This document shows positions 43,039 through 51,904 of a stretch of 64,000 nucleotides of DNA, piece after piece; position 1 is the stretch's first letter; every line of letters starts with the position of its first letter. The stretch is from an uncultured Candidatus Actinomarina sp. (GTDB lineage: Bacteria; Actinomycetota; Acidimicrobiia; Actinomarinales; Actinomarinaceae): contig CACLXG010000002.1 in assembly GCA_902610815.1 (NCBI GenBank), positions 91,727 through 155,726 of the forward strand. The letters run 5' to 3'. The notes under the pieces are model-generated. The model saw only the letters and a program-made list of their open reading frames with translations, did not search any database and had not been told where the DNA came from. The position numbers and the translations under genes were made by a program.

Positions 43039-44079
43039 TTAATGCTTTTGTATTTCTTTAATTAATCCATTTGAAGCAATCTCTAATGAGCTTTTTGGAT
43101 CACTGACACCTTCAGGACCACATTGGAAATAGCTTGTAAAAATATCTTCATTTTTTGCTGTATACTGCCCACCCAAAAAATACCTACGTCCTTTAAAATT
43201 TTTCAACAACTCTCCAATTATTTTTCCTTCTAATGATGATTCATCAAATTTTCCTTCACAAAAGATACCAATGTCATAATTTCCTAATTGATTAATTAAA
43301 TTTGTTTCCTTTAAAAAGTATTTTGCACCGTTTTCAATTTCACAGCCAAGAATTTGATTTAATGTAAATGTTAAACCACCAGCTGCTCCTGAGTTAATTT
43401 CAGTTGGATTTAAACCTAAAATAAGCTCTTTATCAATTAGCGTTATCAATCTCTCAGCCTCTAATTTGTGTTTCTCAATATCTTTCTCAGATAAACCTTT
43501 TTGAGGTCCAAAAACATCAAAAGCTGAATTCTCACCAAGCAAAGAAATATTGGTATCACTTAAAATTCTATTTTCTAAATTAGATTTAAAATTTGTTGCT
43601 TTAATTTGATCTATATAAGAAAAGTCTTTGGGAACAGGATTTACTATAGTTTCACCATTAGAGATGAATTCCATACCCAACTTACTTAAGAGTCCTACTC
43701 CAAAATCAATAGTTTTTGAGCCACCTGTTCCAAGAACTTCTGTTTTTTTAACTGCCTCAAGCAAACACCCTGTATTTATCGACATGGATTCATTTTCTGA
43801 ATCAACACCAATTAATTTAGCTGATTCAAAAAAAACACTCCCATTTATGTTTAATGATTCAACTACTGAGAGAGAATTATCACAATTCAAAGCTTCAAAA
43901 CTTTCATGAGTTTGAAAATTGTGACTTTTAAAAATTTCTGTACTTTCTTGACCACCATCAGTAACGCTGAAAAAGTCTGCATTAATATTTGAATCCAAAA
44001 ACTTACTTTGAACAATATTAAGCACTTCTATGGCGCTTAACGTCCCAGAAAACTTATCACTAAAGACAGCAATATTCAT
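43039..44079 (-). CDS. glycerate kinase (GlxK/GarK family)
   Basis: This 346-aa protein starts NIAVFSDKFSGTLSAIEV, the family's N-terminal PDKFKGS-type motif. It has LGTGGSKTIDFGVGLLSKLG (the GGSATxDGG equivalent) in the middle, a GLNPTEINSGAAGGLTF segment and a late EGKFDESSLEGK. It phosphorylates D-glycerate, feeding photorespiratory or glyoxylate carbon into glycolysis. It is divergent from pntA. Slightly shorter than the usual 370-380 aa but with all motifs. Confidence 0.85.
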   Translation of the reverse strand: MNIAVFSDKFSGTLSAIEVLNIVQSKFLDSNINADFFSVTDGGQESTEIFKSHNFQTHESFEALNCDNSLSVVESLNINGSVFFESAKLIGVDSENESMSINTGCLLEAVKKTEVLGTGGSKTIDFGVGLLSKLGMEFISNGETIVNPVPKDFSYIDQIKATNFKSNLENRILSDTNISLLGENSAFDVFGPQKGLSEKDIEKHKLEAERLITLIDKELILGLNPTEINSGAAGGLTFTLNQILGCEIENGAKYFLKETNLINQLGNYDIGIFCEGKFDESSLEGKIIGELLKNFKGRRYFLGGQYTAKNEDIFTSYFQCGPEGVSDPKSSLEIASNGLIKEIQKH

Positions 44080-44134
44080 GTATGTATTTTATTTAATTCT
44101 TAGTAAGTTGCCAGCATATTTAAACTAGGAAAGT

Positions 44135-45148
44135 ATGAAAATAGGATTTTTAACAGATGTTGATGGATACAGGGCCCCAATACACCCTGAATCTATTGAG
44201 AAATATTCATTCGATGTTCATTTGGAGAAAAATATATTTGATTATCTAAATTATGCAGATTCTTCCCTAGACAATGTAAAAACTATATCTAACTTAAGTG
44301 ATTTAGACATTGTTGCCTGTGTAGAAAATATTCAGGATAAAACAATAAAGGAACTTAAAGAAGGAGCAGTTCTTATTGGTATATTTGATTTTGATAAGAT
44401 CGAAGAGATAAAAAGTTTAAGACCTGATCTAAAAGTACTAAGTTTTTTTAAACTTCCTAGGATCTCAAGAGCTCAAAACCTAGACGCACTTTCTTCTCAG
44501 GCAAACTTGCTTGGATACGCCTCAGTCTTACGAGCAGCAAAAGAGACATCAGACGTTGTACCAATGATGACAACTGCAGCAGGAAATATACAGCCGTCAA
44601 AAGTATTAATTCTTGGAGTAGGAGTTGCAGGCCTTCAAGCAATTGCCACTGCAAAAAGACTTGGGGCTAGAGTGTGGGCTTTTGATATTAGAAAAGAGGC
44701 CAAGGACCAAGTGGAGTCTTTAGGTGCTAAATTTGTTGAAGCAAGTACTGAAGCTCAAGATAGCGTATACGCACAAGAAGTCTCAGAAGAAGAGAACCAG
44801 AAAATTCAAGAAGCATTAAAGAAACAAGTAATTGATAGTGATATTGTTTTGACATTTGCTCAAATACCAGGAAAGAAAGCACCTGTCTTGATTGAAAAGT
44901 CAACTGTTGAAAACATGAAAGAGAATTCTGTAATTATTGACCAAGCTGCTGGTACAGGTGGAAACTGTGAAGGCACAGAGGTGGATAAAGTTGTTGAGAT
45001 TAATGGTGTAAAGATAGTTGGTGAAACAGACATCTTAAACACTGTAAAACATGCAGCTACAAAGCTGTATTCAGAGAATGTAAGAAATTTAATCGAACTG
45101 TATATAGAAAATAGTGAGGATGAGATTTTTGTGGAGATGAGTTCATAA
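44135..45148 (+). CDS. pntA: NAD(P) transhydrogenase subunit alpha, part 1 (NAD-binding)
   Basis: This 337-aa protein has PMMTTAAGNIQPSKVLILGVGVAG, the Rossmann GxGxxG motif of the dI domain, and GARVWAFDIRKEAKDQVESLGAKFVE. It forms the soluble NAD(H)-binding part of the proton-translocating transhydrogenase. The separate 1-base-overlapping next gene supplies the membrane part, so this is the three-gene arrangement. Supplies NADPH using the proton gradient. Confidence 0.92.
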   Translation: MKIGFLTDVDGYRAPIHPESIEKYSFDVHLEKNIFDYLNYADSSLDNVKTISNLSDLDIVACVENIQDKTIKELKEGAVLIGIFDFDKIEEIKSLRPDLKVLSFFKLPRISRAQNLDALSSQANLLGYASVLRAAKETSDVVPMMTTAAGNIQPSKVLILGVGVAGLQAIATAKRLGARVWAFDIRKEAKDQVESLGAKFVEASTEAQDSVYAQEVSEEENQKIQEALKKQVIDSDIVLTFAQIPGKKAPVLIEKSTVENMKENSVIIDQAAGTGGNCEGTEVDKVVEINGVKIVGETDILNTVKHAATKLYSENVRNLIELYIENSEDEIFVEMSS

Positions 45149-45435
45149 TGGAAGCGACGTTCTTACTTACATTGTTGATAACGTTTTTAGCAAGCTTTAT
45201 TGGATATGAACTTATATCTAAAATTCCACAGACATTACACACTCCGTTGATGTCTGGTTCCAATGCTATTTCTGGAATTACATTGATTGCAGCAATTCTT
45301 ATATACCCAGAAGTAGGAGAGTCTCAATTGCTTAAAATTATTGTTTTAATTGCAATAGCATTTGCAACCCTCAATATTGTTGGCGGGTTTTCAGTAACTG
45401 GTCGAATATTAGAAATGTTTAAGAAAAATGATTGA
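45148..45435 (+). CDS. NAD(P) transhydrogenase subunit alpha, part 2 (membrane)
   Basis: This 95-aa protein has three hydrophobic helices with PQTLHTPLMSGSNAISGI, the conserved dII motif of the alpha-subunit C-terminal part (PntAB/PntA-2). It shares boundary bases with the genes on either side (start at 45148, overlap with pntB at 45428-45435), indicating a tightly coupled operon. Confidence 0.92.
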   Translation: MEATFLLTLLITFLASFIGYELISKIPQTLHTPLMSGSNAISGITLIAAILIYPEVGESQLLKIIVLIAIAFATLNIVGGFSVTGRILEMFKKND

Positions 45436-46759
45436 AATAATACTACTTGTCTCATCTGTACTCTTTATCTTTGCTTTGAAACTCTTTGGAAGACCTTCAA
45501 CGGCACATAGAGCAAATACTTTTGCTATGTTGGCCATGGCATTAGCTGTTTTTAGCGCATTTAATTTTGATTTTTCCAAATACGATTCTGCTTTTTATAT
45601 CACAATTGTTATTTCAGGACTTCTTGGAGTTTTAATATCAAAACGTGTTCAGATGACACAAATGCCAGAACTAGTTGGTTTGTTTAATGGCTTTGGTGGA
45701 GGAGCCTCCGGTGCAATTGCATATGTTGAGCTCTCCGGTAATTCTTTACCACTTTCTGATGTTTTCGTAGCAATCTTTTCAATGGTTATTGGAATATTTA
45801 CATTCTCGGGAAGCCTTGTTGCAGTAATGAAACTGCGTGGCAAATTAAACGACTTCAATAAAAAATTAGCAGATATATTTTCAGTGTTTTTACCTACGAT
45901 CATAGTAATTCCAGCAGTTTTAGAAATGGATGACCTATTAATTGAATTTATTATATTAGTTGCATTAATTGCTGGAGTTATAAGAGTTGCCGTCATTGGT
46001 GGAGCAGATATGCCAGTTGTCATAGCATTCTTAAATTCACTATCTGGAATTGCTGCAATGTCAGCAGGGTTTATTGTAAATAGTATTATTTTGATCGTAG
46101 CTGGCGCCTTAGTGGGCGCATCAGGAATAATTCTTACACTACTCATGTGTGCTGCAATGAATCGTACACTTCTCGACGTTCTTAAAGGTGGTTTTGGAAC
46201 TACGACTATTAACAATGAATATGAAAAAGATCCAAACAATACTTCACCAGAAGATGTTGCAATTCTGTTAAACTATGCAGAATCTGTAATTATTGTTCCA
46301 GGATACGGAATGGCAGTAGCCCAAGCACAGGCAGCAGTTAAAGAGTTAACAAATACGTTAAAAGATAAAAATATTGAAGTGAAGTTTGCTATTCATCCAG
46401 TTGCTGGAAGAATGCCTGGGCATATGAATGTACTCCTAGCTGAGGTAGATATTGACTATGAAGATATGTTTACATTAGAAGATATAAATTCTGAGTTTTC
46501 TTCAACAGATGTTGTAATTGTTCTTGGAGCAAATGATGTTGTAAATCCATTGGCTAGAACTGACGAAGATTCTCCAATTTATGGCATGCCAATACTTGAT
46601 GTTGACCTAGCAAAACAAGTCATTGTTATAAAAAGATCTATGTCACCTGGTTATGCAGGTATTGCAAACCCATTATTTATTAATGACAATGCAAAGATGC
46701 TTTTTGCAGATGCAAAAGAAGGTTTAGAAAATATTATTAAATCCTTCGAATTAGTTTAG
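45428..46759 (+). CDS. pntB: NAD(P) transhydrogenase subunit beta
   Basis: This 443-aa protein has about eight transmembrane helices (dII), then the NADP-binding dIII domain: VIIVPGYGMAVAQAQ (fingerprint GYGMAVAQAQ), HPVAGRMPGHMNVLLAE and VLGANDVVNPLA. Full-length and typical. Completes the proton-translocating transhydrogenase. Confidence 0.94.
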   Translation: MIEIILLVSSVLFIFALKLFGRPSTAHRANTFAMLAMALAVFSAFNFDFSKYDSAFYITIVISGLLGVLISKRVQMTQMPELVGLFNGFGGGASGAIAYVELSGNSLPLSDVFVAIFSMVIGIFTFSGSLVAVMKLRGKLNDFNKKLADIFSVFLPTIIVIPAVLEMDDLLIEFIILVALIAGVIRVAVIGGADMPVVIAFLNSLSGIAAMSAGFIVNSIILIVAGALVGASGIILTLLMCAAMNRTLLDVLKGGFGTTTINNEYEKDPNNTSPEDVAILLNYAESVIIVPGYGMAVAQAQAAVKELTNTLKDKNIEVKFAIHPVAGRMPGHMNVLLAEVDIDYEDMFTLEDINSEFSSTDVVIVLGANDVVNPLARTDEDSPIYGMPILDVDLAKQVIVIKRSMSPGYAGIANPLFINDNAKMLFADAKEGLENIIKSFELV

Positions 46760-46777
46760 ACAGGCTAAGGTTCTCCT

Positions 46778-46936
46778 ATAGAGTTCTACGACATAGGTCT
46801 AATAATTGCTGCATTTGCAACAATAATCAATATTAAAAATGTAGATTGGAAAAGTCTTAAAACATATAAAGTTGCAGTGCTTACTCTTTTAGCTATAGGT
46901 CTTGGCGTAGGAGTAATGTATCTGTTAGATGTGTAA
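46778..46936 (+). CDS. putative 52-aa membrane protein with non-standard ATA start
   Basis: An open frame runs from an in-frame TAA at about 46766 to TAA 46934-46936. It encodes a helix (about residues 6-18), a basic loop, and a second helix (LTLLAIGLGVGVMYLL). There is no ATG, GTG or TTG before the first helix. ATA 46778 is preceded by AAGG at a suitable distance. Options: a rare ATA start, an internal start giving only the C-terminal helix, or a decayed gene. The composition looks like real membrane protein sequence and it fills most of the pntB-46948 gap. Confidence 0.35.
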   Translation: MEFYDIGLIIAAFATIINIKNVDWKSLKTYKVAVLTLLAIGLGVGVMYLLDV

Positions 46937-46947
46937 GTATGTTTAAA

Positions 46948-47460
46948 TTATTTAATTGCTTTTGCTAGGTTAAGTACGTCTCTCATTGTCTTTACAATCT
47001 CATCAGCTTTGTAATATTTTCTAAATAAGACTTTTCTTGAATTTACAAATGCATCCTCTACTCTTAATCTTCTTAGATTTTTCTTTGATGCCTCTATAAG
47101 TTCTTCATTTCGTTTTACAAATAGGTCTGTCAGATACTCATCATCTCCATCAAACTCACCTCGCCAATTAATCTTCAATCCCATATCAAAGCTCTCTGGA
47201 AAAAACGCAAAGAAGGAGACGTATGTAGTTGAGGAACGTCCATGACTTCTTGTGTATACTTCAACCTCACATTTATATCCTTCTAGTTCACCGAATATTC
47301 TTTTCTTTCTGAATATGTTTTTAGAGGGTATATAAGTAAAACCTAAAGTTTTCGAAGCAGTTGAAAGGGCATTATTTATCCTTTTATTTGATGCAATGAT
47401 TAGCCATACAATCCCAACTATAAATAAGCCTGGTACAGCAACTGCAATAACTTTTTCCAT
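46948..47460 (-). CDS. single-pass membrane protein of unknown function
   Basis: This 170-aa protein has an N-terminal membrane helix (about residues 4-23) followed by a cytoplasmic-looking alpha/beta domain with LEGYKCEVEVYTRSHGRSSTTYVSFFAFF. It resembles DUF3137-like proteins only loosely. It lies 15 bp downstream of the GAPDH-like gene on the same strand. Confidence 0.55.
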   Translation of the reverse strand: MEKVIAVAVPGLFIVGIVWLIIASNKRINNALSTASKTLGFTYIPSKNIFRKKRIFGELEGYKCEVEVYTRSHGRSSTTYVSFFAFFPESFDMGLKINWRGEFDGDDEYLTDLFVKRNEELIEASKKNLRRLRVEDAFVNSRKVLFRKYYKADEIVKTMRDVLNLAKAIK

Positions 47461-47475
47461 AATTGAATTCTAGAG

Positions 47476-48522
47476 TTATATATTTTTGAAAATGTAGCGA
47501 TTGAAAGTTTCCATTTTCTCTGTCCAATTATCTTTGTAGTAATGTTGAACAGTACCTGCAACAGATGAGAGTAGAGCGTTACCATCTTGCGGTGTAAAGC
47601 AGTATCCGGTTAGTACATTATCTTTTACATGGAGTGACTGCTCGGCAACAATACCATGAGATAACAATCTTCCGTGATAGCCGTGATCTCTACCAAAAGA
47701 AAATACTTTGTTTGATGACATTTTCTCAGTTGCCATTAAAAACTCGCTGCTATAAAGATTTTCTACTATCTCTTCATGCTGTATTGCGTCAGTAAAATGT
47801 AATGTGAACCATAAAGTGTGCATGTATTGTGTTGGCAATTTTATCGCTGAGGAAAATAATTTCAATTCTTTTCCTTCTTGGGCAAATAGTTCGTGCACAT
47901 CTCTTGCATGATGTGTTCCAAATTCTTGATCTGAATGTTTTGTAATTGTAGGCGATGGAGAAAATGAGTCATTTTGTGAGACATCGTTAGCTCTTCGCAA
48001 ACATACAAATTGACCTTCAACAAGTTCACGACTCTCGTCTAACGCAAAAGTTTTCACTATCGATGCAATATTATGCGTATTACAAGATGCAATGAGATAT
48101 CTGTTTGACTCGTTTTCAAGAACATTATTATTTATACCCCAAGCAAAAAATGGACCAAATCCATGCTCAGATCCTTGAGCCATAAATCTTTTTGATTGAT
48201 CAAGAGATGAATATATATTCTCCCAGTTGTCGTTGCCACTTGGAGTACAGTCAATAATGACATTTACATCTTCATATACACTTTCTACATCTTCAATATC
48301 TGCAAATCCTAATTGTTTAAAATCTGATAAAGCATCTGAAGTTGAAACTATCTTTGCACCTTTTCTAAGCAAAGCTTCAACTTTCCCTTTTTCATCTGAA
48401 AGAGGAGTTCTTTTAAAAAATACAACATTATCTAAACCAAGTGCATCTTTGTGTTCTGCTAGCAGGCCGATAAGAGGTTCTCCAATAGTACCGGTACCAA
48501 CAACCATGACATTTTTAGACAT
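47476..48522 (-). CDS. archaeal-type (type II) glyceraldehyde-3-phosphate dehydrogenase-like protein
   Basis: The start is set at ATG 48522, preceded by AGGGGG; an open frame continues upstream without a good start. This 348-aa protein has a Rossmann start VMVVGTGTIGEPL, DCTPSGNDNW (about 91-100) and the catalytic-type ASCNTH with Cys147, equivalent to SCNTT in archaeal GAPDH. Length fits type II GAPDH (about 335-345 aa). The C-terminal half is quite diverged, so the substrate may not be glyceraldehyde-3-phosphate. It may be a repurposed aldehyde or semialdehyde dehydrogenase. Confidence 0.6.
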   Translation of the reverse strand: MSKNVMVVGTGTIGEPLIGLLAEHKDALGLDNVVFFKRTPLSDEKGKVEALLRKGAKIVSTSDALSDFKQLGFADIEDVESVYEDVNVIIDCTPSGNDNWENIYSSLDQSKRFMAQGSEHGFGPFFAWGINNNVLENESNRYLIASCNTHNIASIVKTFALDESRELVEGQFVCLRRANDVSQNDSFSPSPTITKHSDQEFGTHHARDVHELFAQEGKELKLFSSAIKLPTQYMHTLWFTLHFTDAIQHEEIVENLYSSEFLMATEKMSSNKVFSFGRDHGYHGRLLSHGIVAEQSLHVKDNVLTGYCFTPQDGNALLSSVAGTVQHYYKDNWTEKMETFNRYIFKNI

Positions 48523-48578
48523 ATAGTTTCCCCCTATATAATTAAAGGATAGAGGGGGGAAATTTTTAATTTTATGCC

Positions 48579-48741
48579 ATGGAAAATAAAGAGTTTCCAT
48601 TAAATCTTAATAAAGATAAAAAAGAGGCAGGTAATAAAATTTTTTAATACTATCGAAATTGACTATATTTCGTGCTCTCCTTTCAGAATTCCAACAGCAA
48701 AACTTGCTGAAGCTCAAGCTGAAATAGTCCAATCTAATTAA
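48579..48741 (+). pseudogene. remnant of pyruvate phosphate dikinase (C-terminal end)
   Basis: The frame ending at TAA 48741 encodes IDYISCSPFRIPTAKLAEAQ just before the stop. This matches the conserved C-terminal tail of pyruvate phosphate dikinase (DYVSCSP.R.P.ARLAAAQA), but nothing else of the roughly 900-aa enzyme is present. A short ATG-led frame starting at 48579 would join it if one T of the T6 run near 48640 were removed. So this is a deleted and frameshifted relic, or a small frameshifted gene built from that tail. Confidence 0.6.
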
Positions 48742-48780
48742 ATATAAAAAAGTTAATTATTTTTAGATATAATTGCTTTT

Positions 48781-49173
48781 ATGAATTACAAATTAATTAA
48801 TAGATTGGACCCAATTGGATACCTTGGCTTAACACTGGTAGGTTTTATTATGCCAGAAGTTACCTATAGAATATTTTTGTTTGATTTTTCTGCTGTCATG
48901 GCAGACAATCAGGCACTTATTATAAGATCTATAGGAATACCAATTTATTTTGCCGCTATGGCTTTCTTCTTATTAGGAGGAAATGCCGAAAATGGAAAAC
49001 AGTTGAACCTAATAAGATACAGTGGTGGGCTTGGAATGATAGCCTTTGCTGTATTTACTGACTTTAACGGATTTTTTCTTTTTGGCTTACTTGAAATTAG
49101 TCTTGCTATTGTAACAGGCAATTCTATAAAAAAAGAAGAAGAAGGTTCCAGTAGTTTTACAACCGAAGAATAA
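48781..49173 (+). CDS. four-helix membrane protein of unknown function
   Basis: This 130-aa protein has four predicted helices (about residues 13-33, 46-63, 72-88, 92-112), acidic residues at the C-terminus and a WDR-free, Phe/Gly-rich composition. RLDPIGYLGLTLVGFIMPE near the N-terminus resembles DUF4345-like small membrane proteins, but only weakly. It stands alone between the ppdK relic and fabI. Confidence 0.6.
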   Translation: MNYKLINRLDPIGYLGLTLVGFIMPEVTYRIFLFDFSAVMADNQALIIRSIGIPIYFAAMAFFLLGGNAENGKQLNLIRYSGGLGMIAFAVFTDFNGFFLFGLLEISLAIVTGNSIKKEEEGSSSFTTEE

Positions 49174-49236
49174 TAAATAGTTTTATTTGCTGATACGTAT
49201 TAACTATTTATATGGTCAAATAGTTATAGGAAAAAT

Positions 49237-50010
49237 ATGATTTTAAAAGATAAAAAGATTCTTATTACTGGAATTCTTACAGACAAGAGCATTGCTTATG
49301 CATCTGCAAAAATTGCAATAGAAAATGGAGCAACAGTTGTTGCTACAGGCTTTGGCAAAGGCCTCCGAATTACTGAAAGAGCCGTTAAAAGACTTTCAGA
49401 GGATATCAAAGTATTTTCAATGGACATTGAAAATCAAGATGAAGTTGATGCTGCAGTAGAAAGTGTAAAGCAAGAGATTGGTAATTTAGATGGAATCTTA
49501 CACGCAATTGCTTTCTCACCAACTGAGGCAATGGGAGGTAATTTTTTGAATACAGGTGTATCAGATGCTGTAAAAAGTTTTGAGATTTCAGCATTTTCTT
49601 TAAAAACACTTGCAACATCTTTTCAACCTTTATTAAATAATCCATCTTCAATTGTTGCTCTAGATTTTGACAATTCTCAGGCTTGGCCAGGATATGACTG
49701 GCAGGGTGTTGCAAAGTCAAGTTTACAATCAATAGTTAGGTATCTGGGTTATTATATGGGCAAAGATGGAGTGAGAGTTAATGCTGTTGCTGCGGGTCCT
49801 TTAGCTACAACTGCTGCAAAAAACATCCCTGGTTTTTCTGAAATGAATGAAGAGTGGAATAAAAGGGCTCCTTTAGGTTGGGATACAAAAAACCCGGAGC
49901 CTGTAGCAAAAGTAGTTAATTTCTTACTTTCAGATTTTTCTGAAATGGTAACTGGAGAAATAATTCATGCTGATGGAGGGGTACACTCTATTGGTGGATC
50001 GATGCTCTAA
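49237..50010 (+). CDS. fabI: enoyl-[acyl-carrier-protein] reductase, InhA/FabI type
   Basis: This 257-aa SDR has the FabI-type dinucleotide motif ITGILTDKSIAYA (about residues 9-21) and the catalytic pair Y153-x6-K160 in GYDWQGVAKSSL, preceded by VALDFD and followed by RVNAVAAGPLATTAAK. The DFD...YDWxxVAK wording is closer to mycobacterial InhA than to enterobacterial FabI. It catalyses the last step of each fatty-acid elongation cycle, completing the set encoded at 57063-63375. Confidence 0.92.
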   Translation: MILKDKKILITGILTDKSIAYASAKIAIENGATVVATGFGKGLRITERAVKRLSEDIKVFSMDIENQDEVDAAVESVKQEIGNLDGILHAIAFSPTEAMGGNFLNTGVSDAVKSFEISAFSLKTLATSFQPLLNNPSSIVALDFDNSQAWPGYDWQGVAKSSLQSIVRYLGYYMGKDGVRVNAVAAGPLATTAAKNIPGFSEMNEEWNKRAPLGWDTKNPEPVAKVVNFLLSDFSEMVTGEIIHADGGVHSIGGSML

Positions 50011-50015
50011 TATAA

Positions 50016-50357
50016 TTGAAAAAATTAATTCCACTTACAATCTTTTTTATTTTTGTACAGTGTTCTTCAGATTCTTCTAATTCAACAACTGAGGAAAGCA
50101 GTAATACAAATAGTGTTCAAATTTTAAATACTTGTGATGACGTACAAGATGCACTAAATAACGTTTATGTGGCTTATTCTGCAGTTGAGGCAGGCTCACT
50201 TCCCTCTCCAGCAAATTTAGATTCATTTTTAGATTGGCCTGTACTTTTTAATGAGAAATTAAAAGAGAATTTTGCCTATAACGATATTATTTCTTCAGTA
50301 AGTCAATTTGATGAATTAATAGAAAATAAGCCTGATTGTTTGGATGATTTGGAATGA
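50016..50357 (+). CDS. small lipoprotein of unknown function
   Basis: This 113-aa protein starts with TTG, 5 bp after fabI. It has a lipoprotein signal with lipobox FVQCSS (Cys16), a Ser/Thr/Asn-rich spacer, and a helical domain with two further Cys (about residues 40 and 109) that could form a disulfide. The 4-bp overlap with the next gene (ATGA) indicates coupling to the coiled-coil protein. Confidence 0.7.
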   Translation: MKKLIPLTIFFIFVQCSSDSSNSTTEESSNTNSVQILNTCDDVQDALNNVYVAYSAVEAGSLPSPANLDSFLDWPVLFNEKLKENFAYNDIISSVSQFDELIENKPDCLDDLE

Positions 50358-51877
50358 TGAAGAAAGTAATAATTTTTCTATTAATTATATCTATAAATAT
50401 TGTCAATCCGGTACATGCTAATGAAGAATGCACAAACCTTACACAGGAGCAAATACAATCTTCCATAGATAAAGCTGTAGAAGGTCAAACACCTAGTGAA
50501 GTATCCGTTGAGTCAATAATTAATCAAATAAATCAAGACTTTAATACAAGCTGTACGCAGGAACAATTTTTTAATTTACAAAAAAACGCATTAGAGACTG
50601 GAAAGTGTTTAGCAGAATTTGAGTTCAATGAATTTTATAAAATTGTCGACAATTTTGTTAACGGTTTAGCAATATTTAGAGATCAAGCAGCATCTGCTGT
50701 AGGAAGTACGCAGCAGTTTATGGTAGATGTTGAAGCTTTGAATCTTGGGCCAATTGCAGCAATTCAAAATGCAGGAAACCAGAGTATGGATCAAGTCAGT
50801 GCATTAGAAGAGAGGATTACAGTTCTAGAACAACGAAATGAAGAGCTTATGAAAGAACTTGGTAATTCTATTAGTTCTGAAAATCTCTCAAATAATCCAT
50901 CTGATTCATCTAATACGGAAGATATAGATCAGGTAAATAAAAGACTAGAGCAAATAAATACAGAGGTTAGTGAATTGTACAACCAAATAGATGAACTTTA
51001 TTCAATTCAAGTAACTGTATTAGAGGTTGAGTCATTAAAACAGCAATTACAATCATTAAATGATTACGCCGCAGAGTTAGAAGGATTGATTGATACAGCT
51101 AGTGAAGAAAGTGACACTAGTGAAGTGGAACAACAGTTGAGCATTACTCGTGATGAGATATCCTCATTAGAAGGAGTAATTGCAGAACGTGAAAGTATTA
51201 CAAATGGATTAACTGTTGATAGCATAAACAATAGTATTACCGAGATTGAAGCTCAGATAGTTCAATTACAGTTAGAATCAGAATCTTTAGGTAGTGAATC
51301 TGAAAGTTTGTCTACTGATAAACCACCACCCCAAGAAGAAGAATCTGATGTACTACCTCCATCTGATAACCCATTACAACAGGAATTTTATCGAAATATT
51401 GACGAACTTAGCAGGATTAATGAAGAGCTTCAGACACTTCTGACAAATATTTCTGAAACAAGTGAAGATGCAATAAATGCTTCTATAAATGAAGCTAATT
51501 TAATGGAACAGGCAGCAATGGATTTATACTTTGGTGTTTACATTGAATTAAAGATTGCAGCTGATTATTTAGCAATGTTAGAGATACATGACAGAGCATT
51601 TTTTAATGGAATGCTAAGAGTTGCCTCAAACTGTGATGCTGAATATTATAAATCTAATGGTCTTGAGCTACAGTATGGAAAATTGATAAAAAAACTTTCA
51701 GATGTTTCAAACATACTTGAATCAACAGCTAATAACTTAAGGGAGGTAGCTGCATTTGAAGCAACAACCTTTAATGCTCTAAAACAAAAATATGCATCGA
51801 TTGGTGTAGATTTTAATGTTCAATTTTTCGAATGTCCTGTAGATCAACCTGATTGTGAACCACCCCCTAATCCATAA
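50354..51877 (+). CDS. secreted coiled-coil protein
   Basis: This 507-aa protein has a signal peptide (residues 1-22, cleaved after VHA) and several Cys (including C26, C57, C74). Long heptad-rich coiled coils span about 145-345 (ALEERITVLEQRNEELMKEL and similar), a Pro/Glu break follows, and a second helical bundle spans about 345-480. The tail FFECPVDQPDCEPPPNP is Cys/Pro-rich. The architecture suggests an extracytoplasmic spacer or tether. No family recognised. Part of an operon with two lipoproteins. Confidence 0.7.
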   Translation: MMKKVIIFLLIISINIVNPVHANEECTNLTQEQIQSSIDKAVEGQTPSEVSVESIINQINQDFNTSCTQEQFFNLQKNALETGKCLAEFEFNEFYKIVDNFVNGLAIFRDQAASAVGSTQQFMVDVEALNLGPIAAIQNAGNQSMDQVSALEERITVLEQRNEELMKELGNSISSENLSNNPSDSSNTEDIDQVNKRLEQINTEVSELYNQIDELYSIQVTVLEVESLKQQLQSLNDYAAELEGLIDTASEESDTSEVEQQLSITRDEISSLEGVIAERESITNGLTVDSINNSITEIEAQIVQLQLESESLGSESESLSTDKPPPQEEESDVLPPSDNPLQQEFYRNIDELSRINEELQTLLTNISETSEDAINASINEANLMEQAAMDLYFGVYIELKIAADYLAMLEIHDRAFFNGMLRVASNCDAEYYKSNGLELQYGKLIKKLSDVSNILESTANNLREVAAFEATTFNALKQKYASIGVDFNVQFFECPVDQPDCEPPPNP

Positions 51878-51904
51878 ATAAATCTTTATTGATACAATAA
51901 ATAT

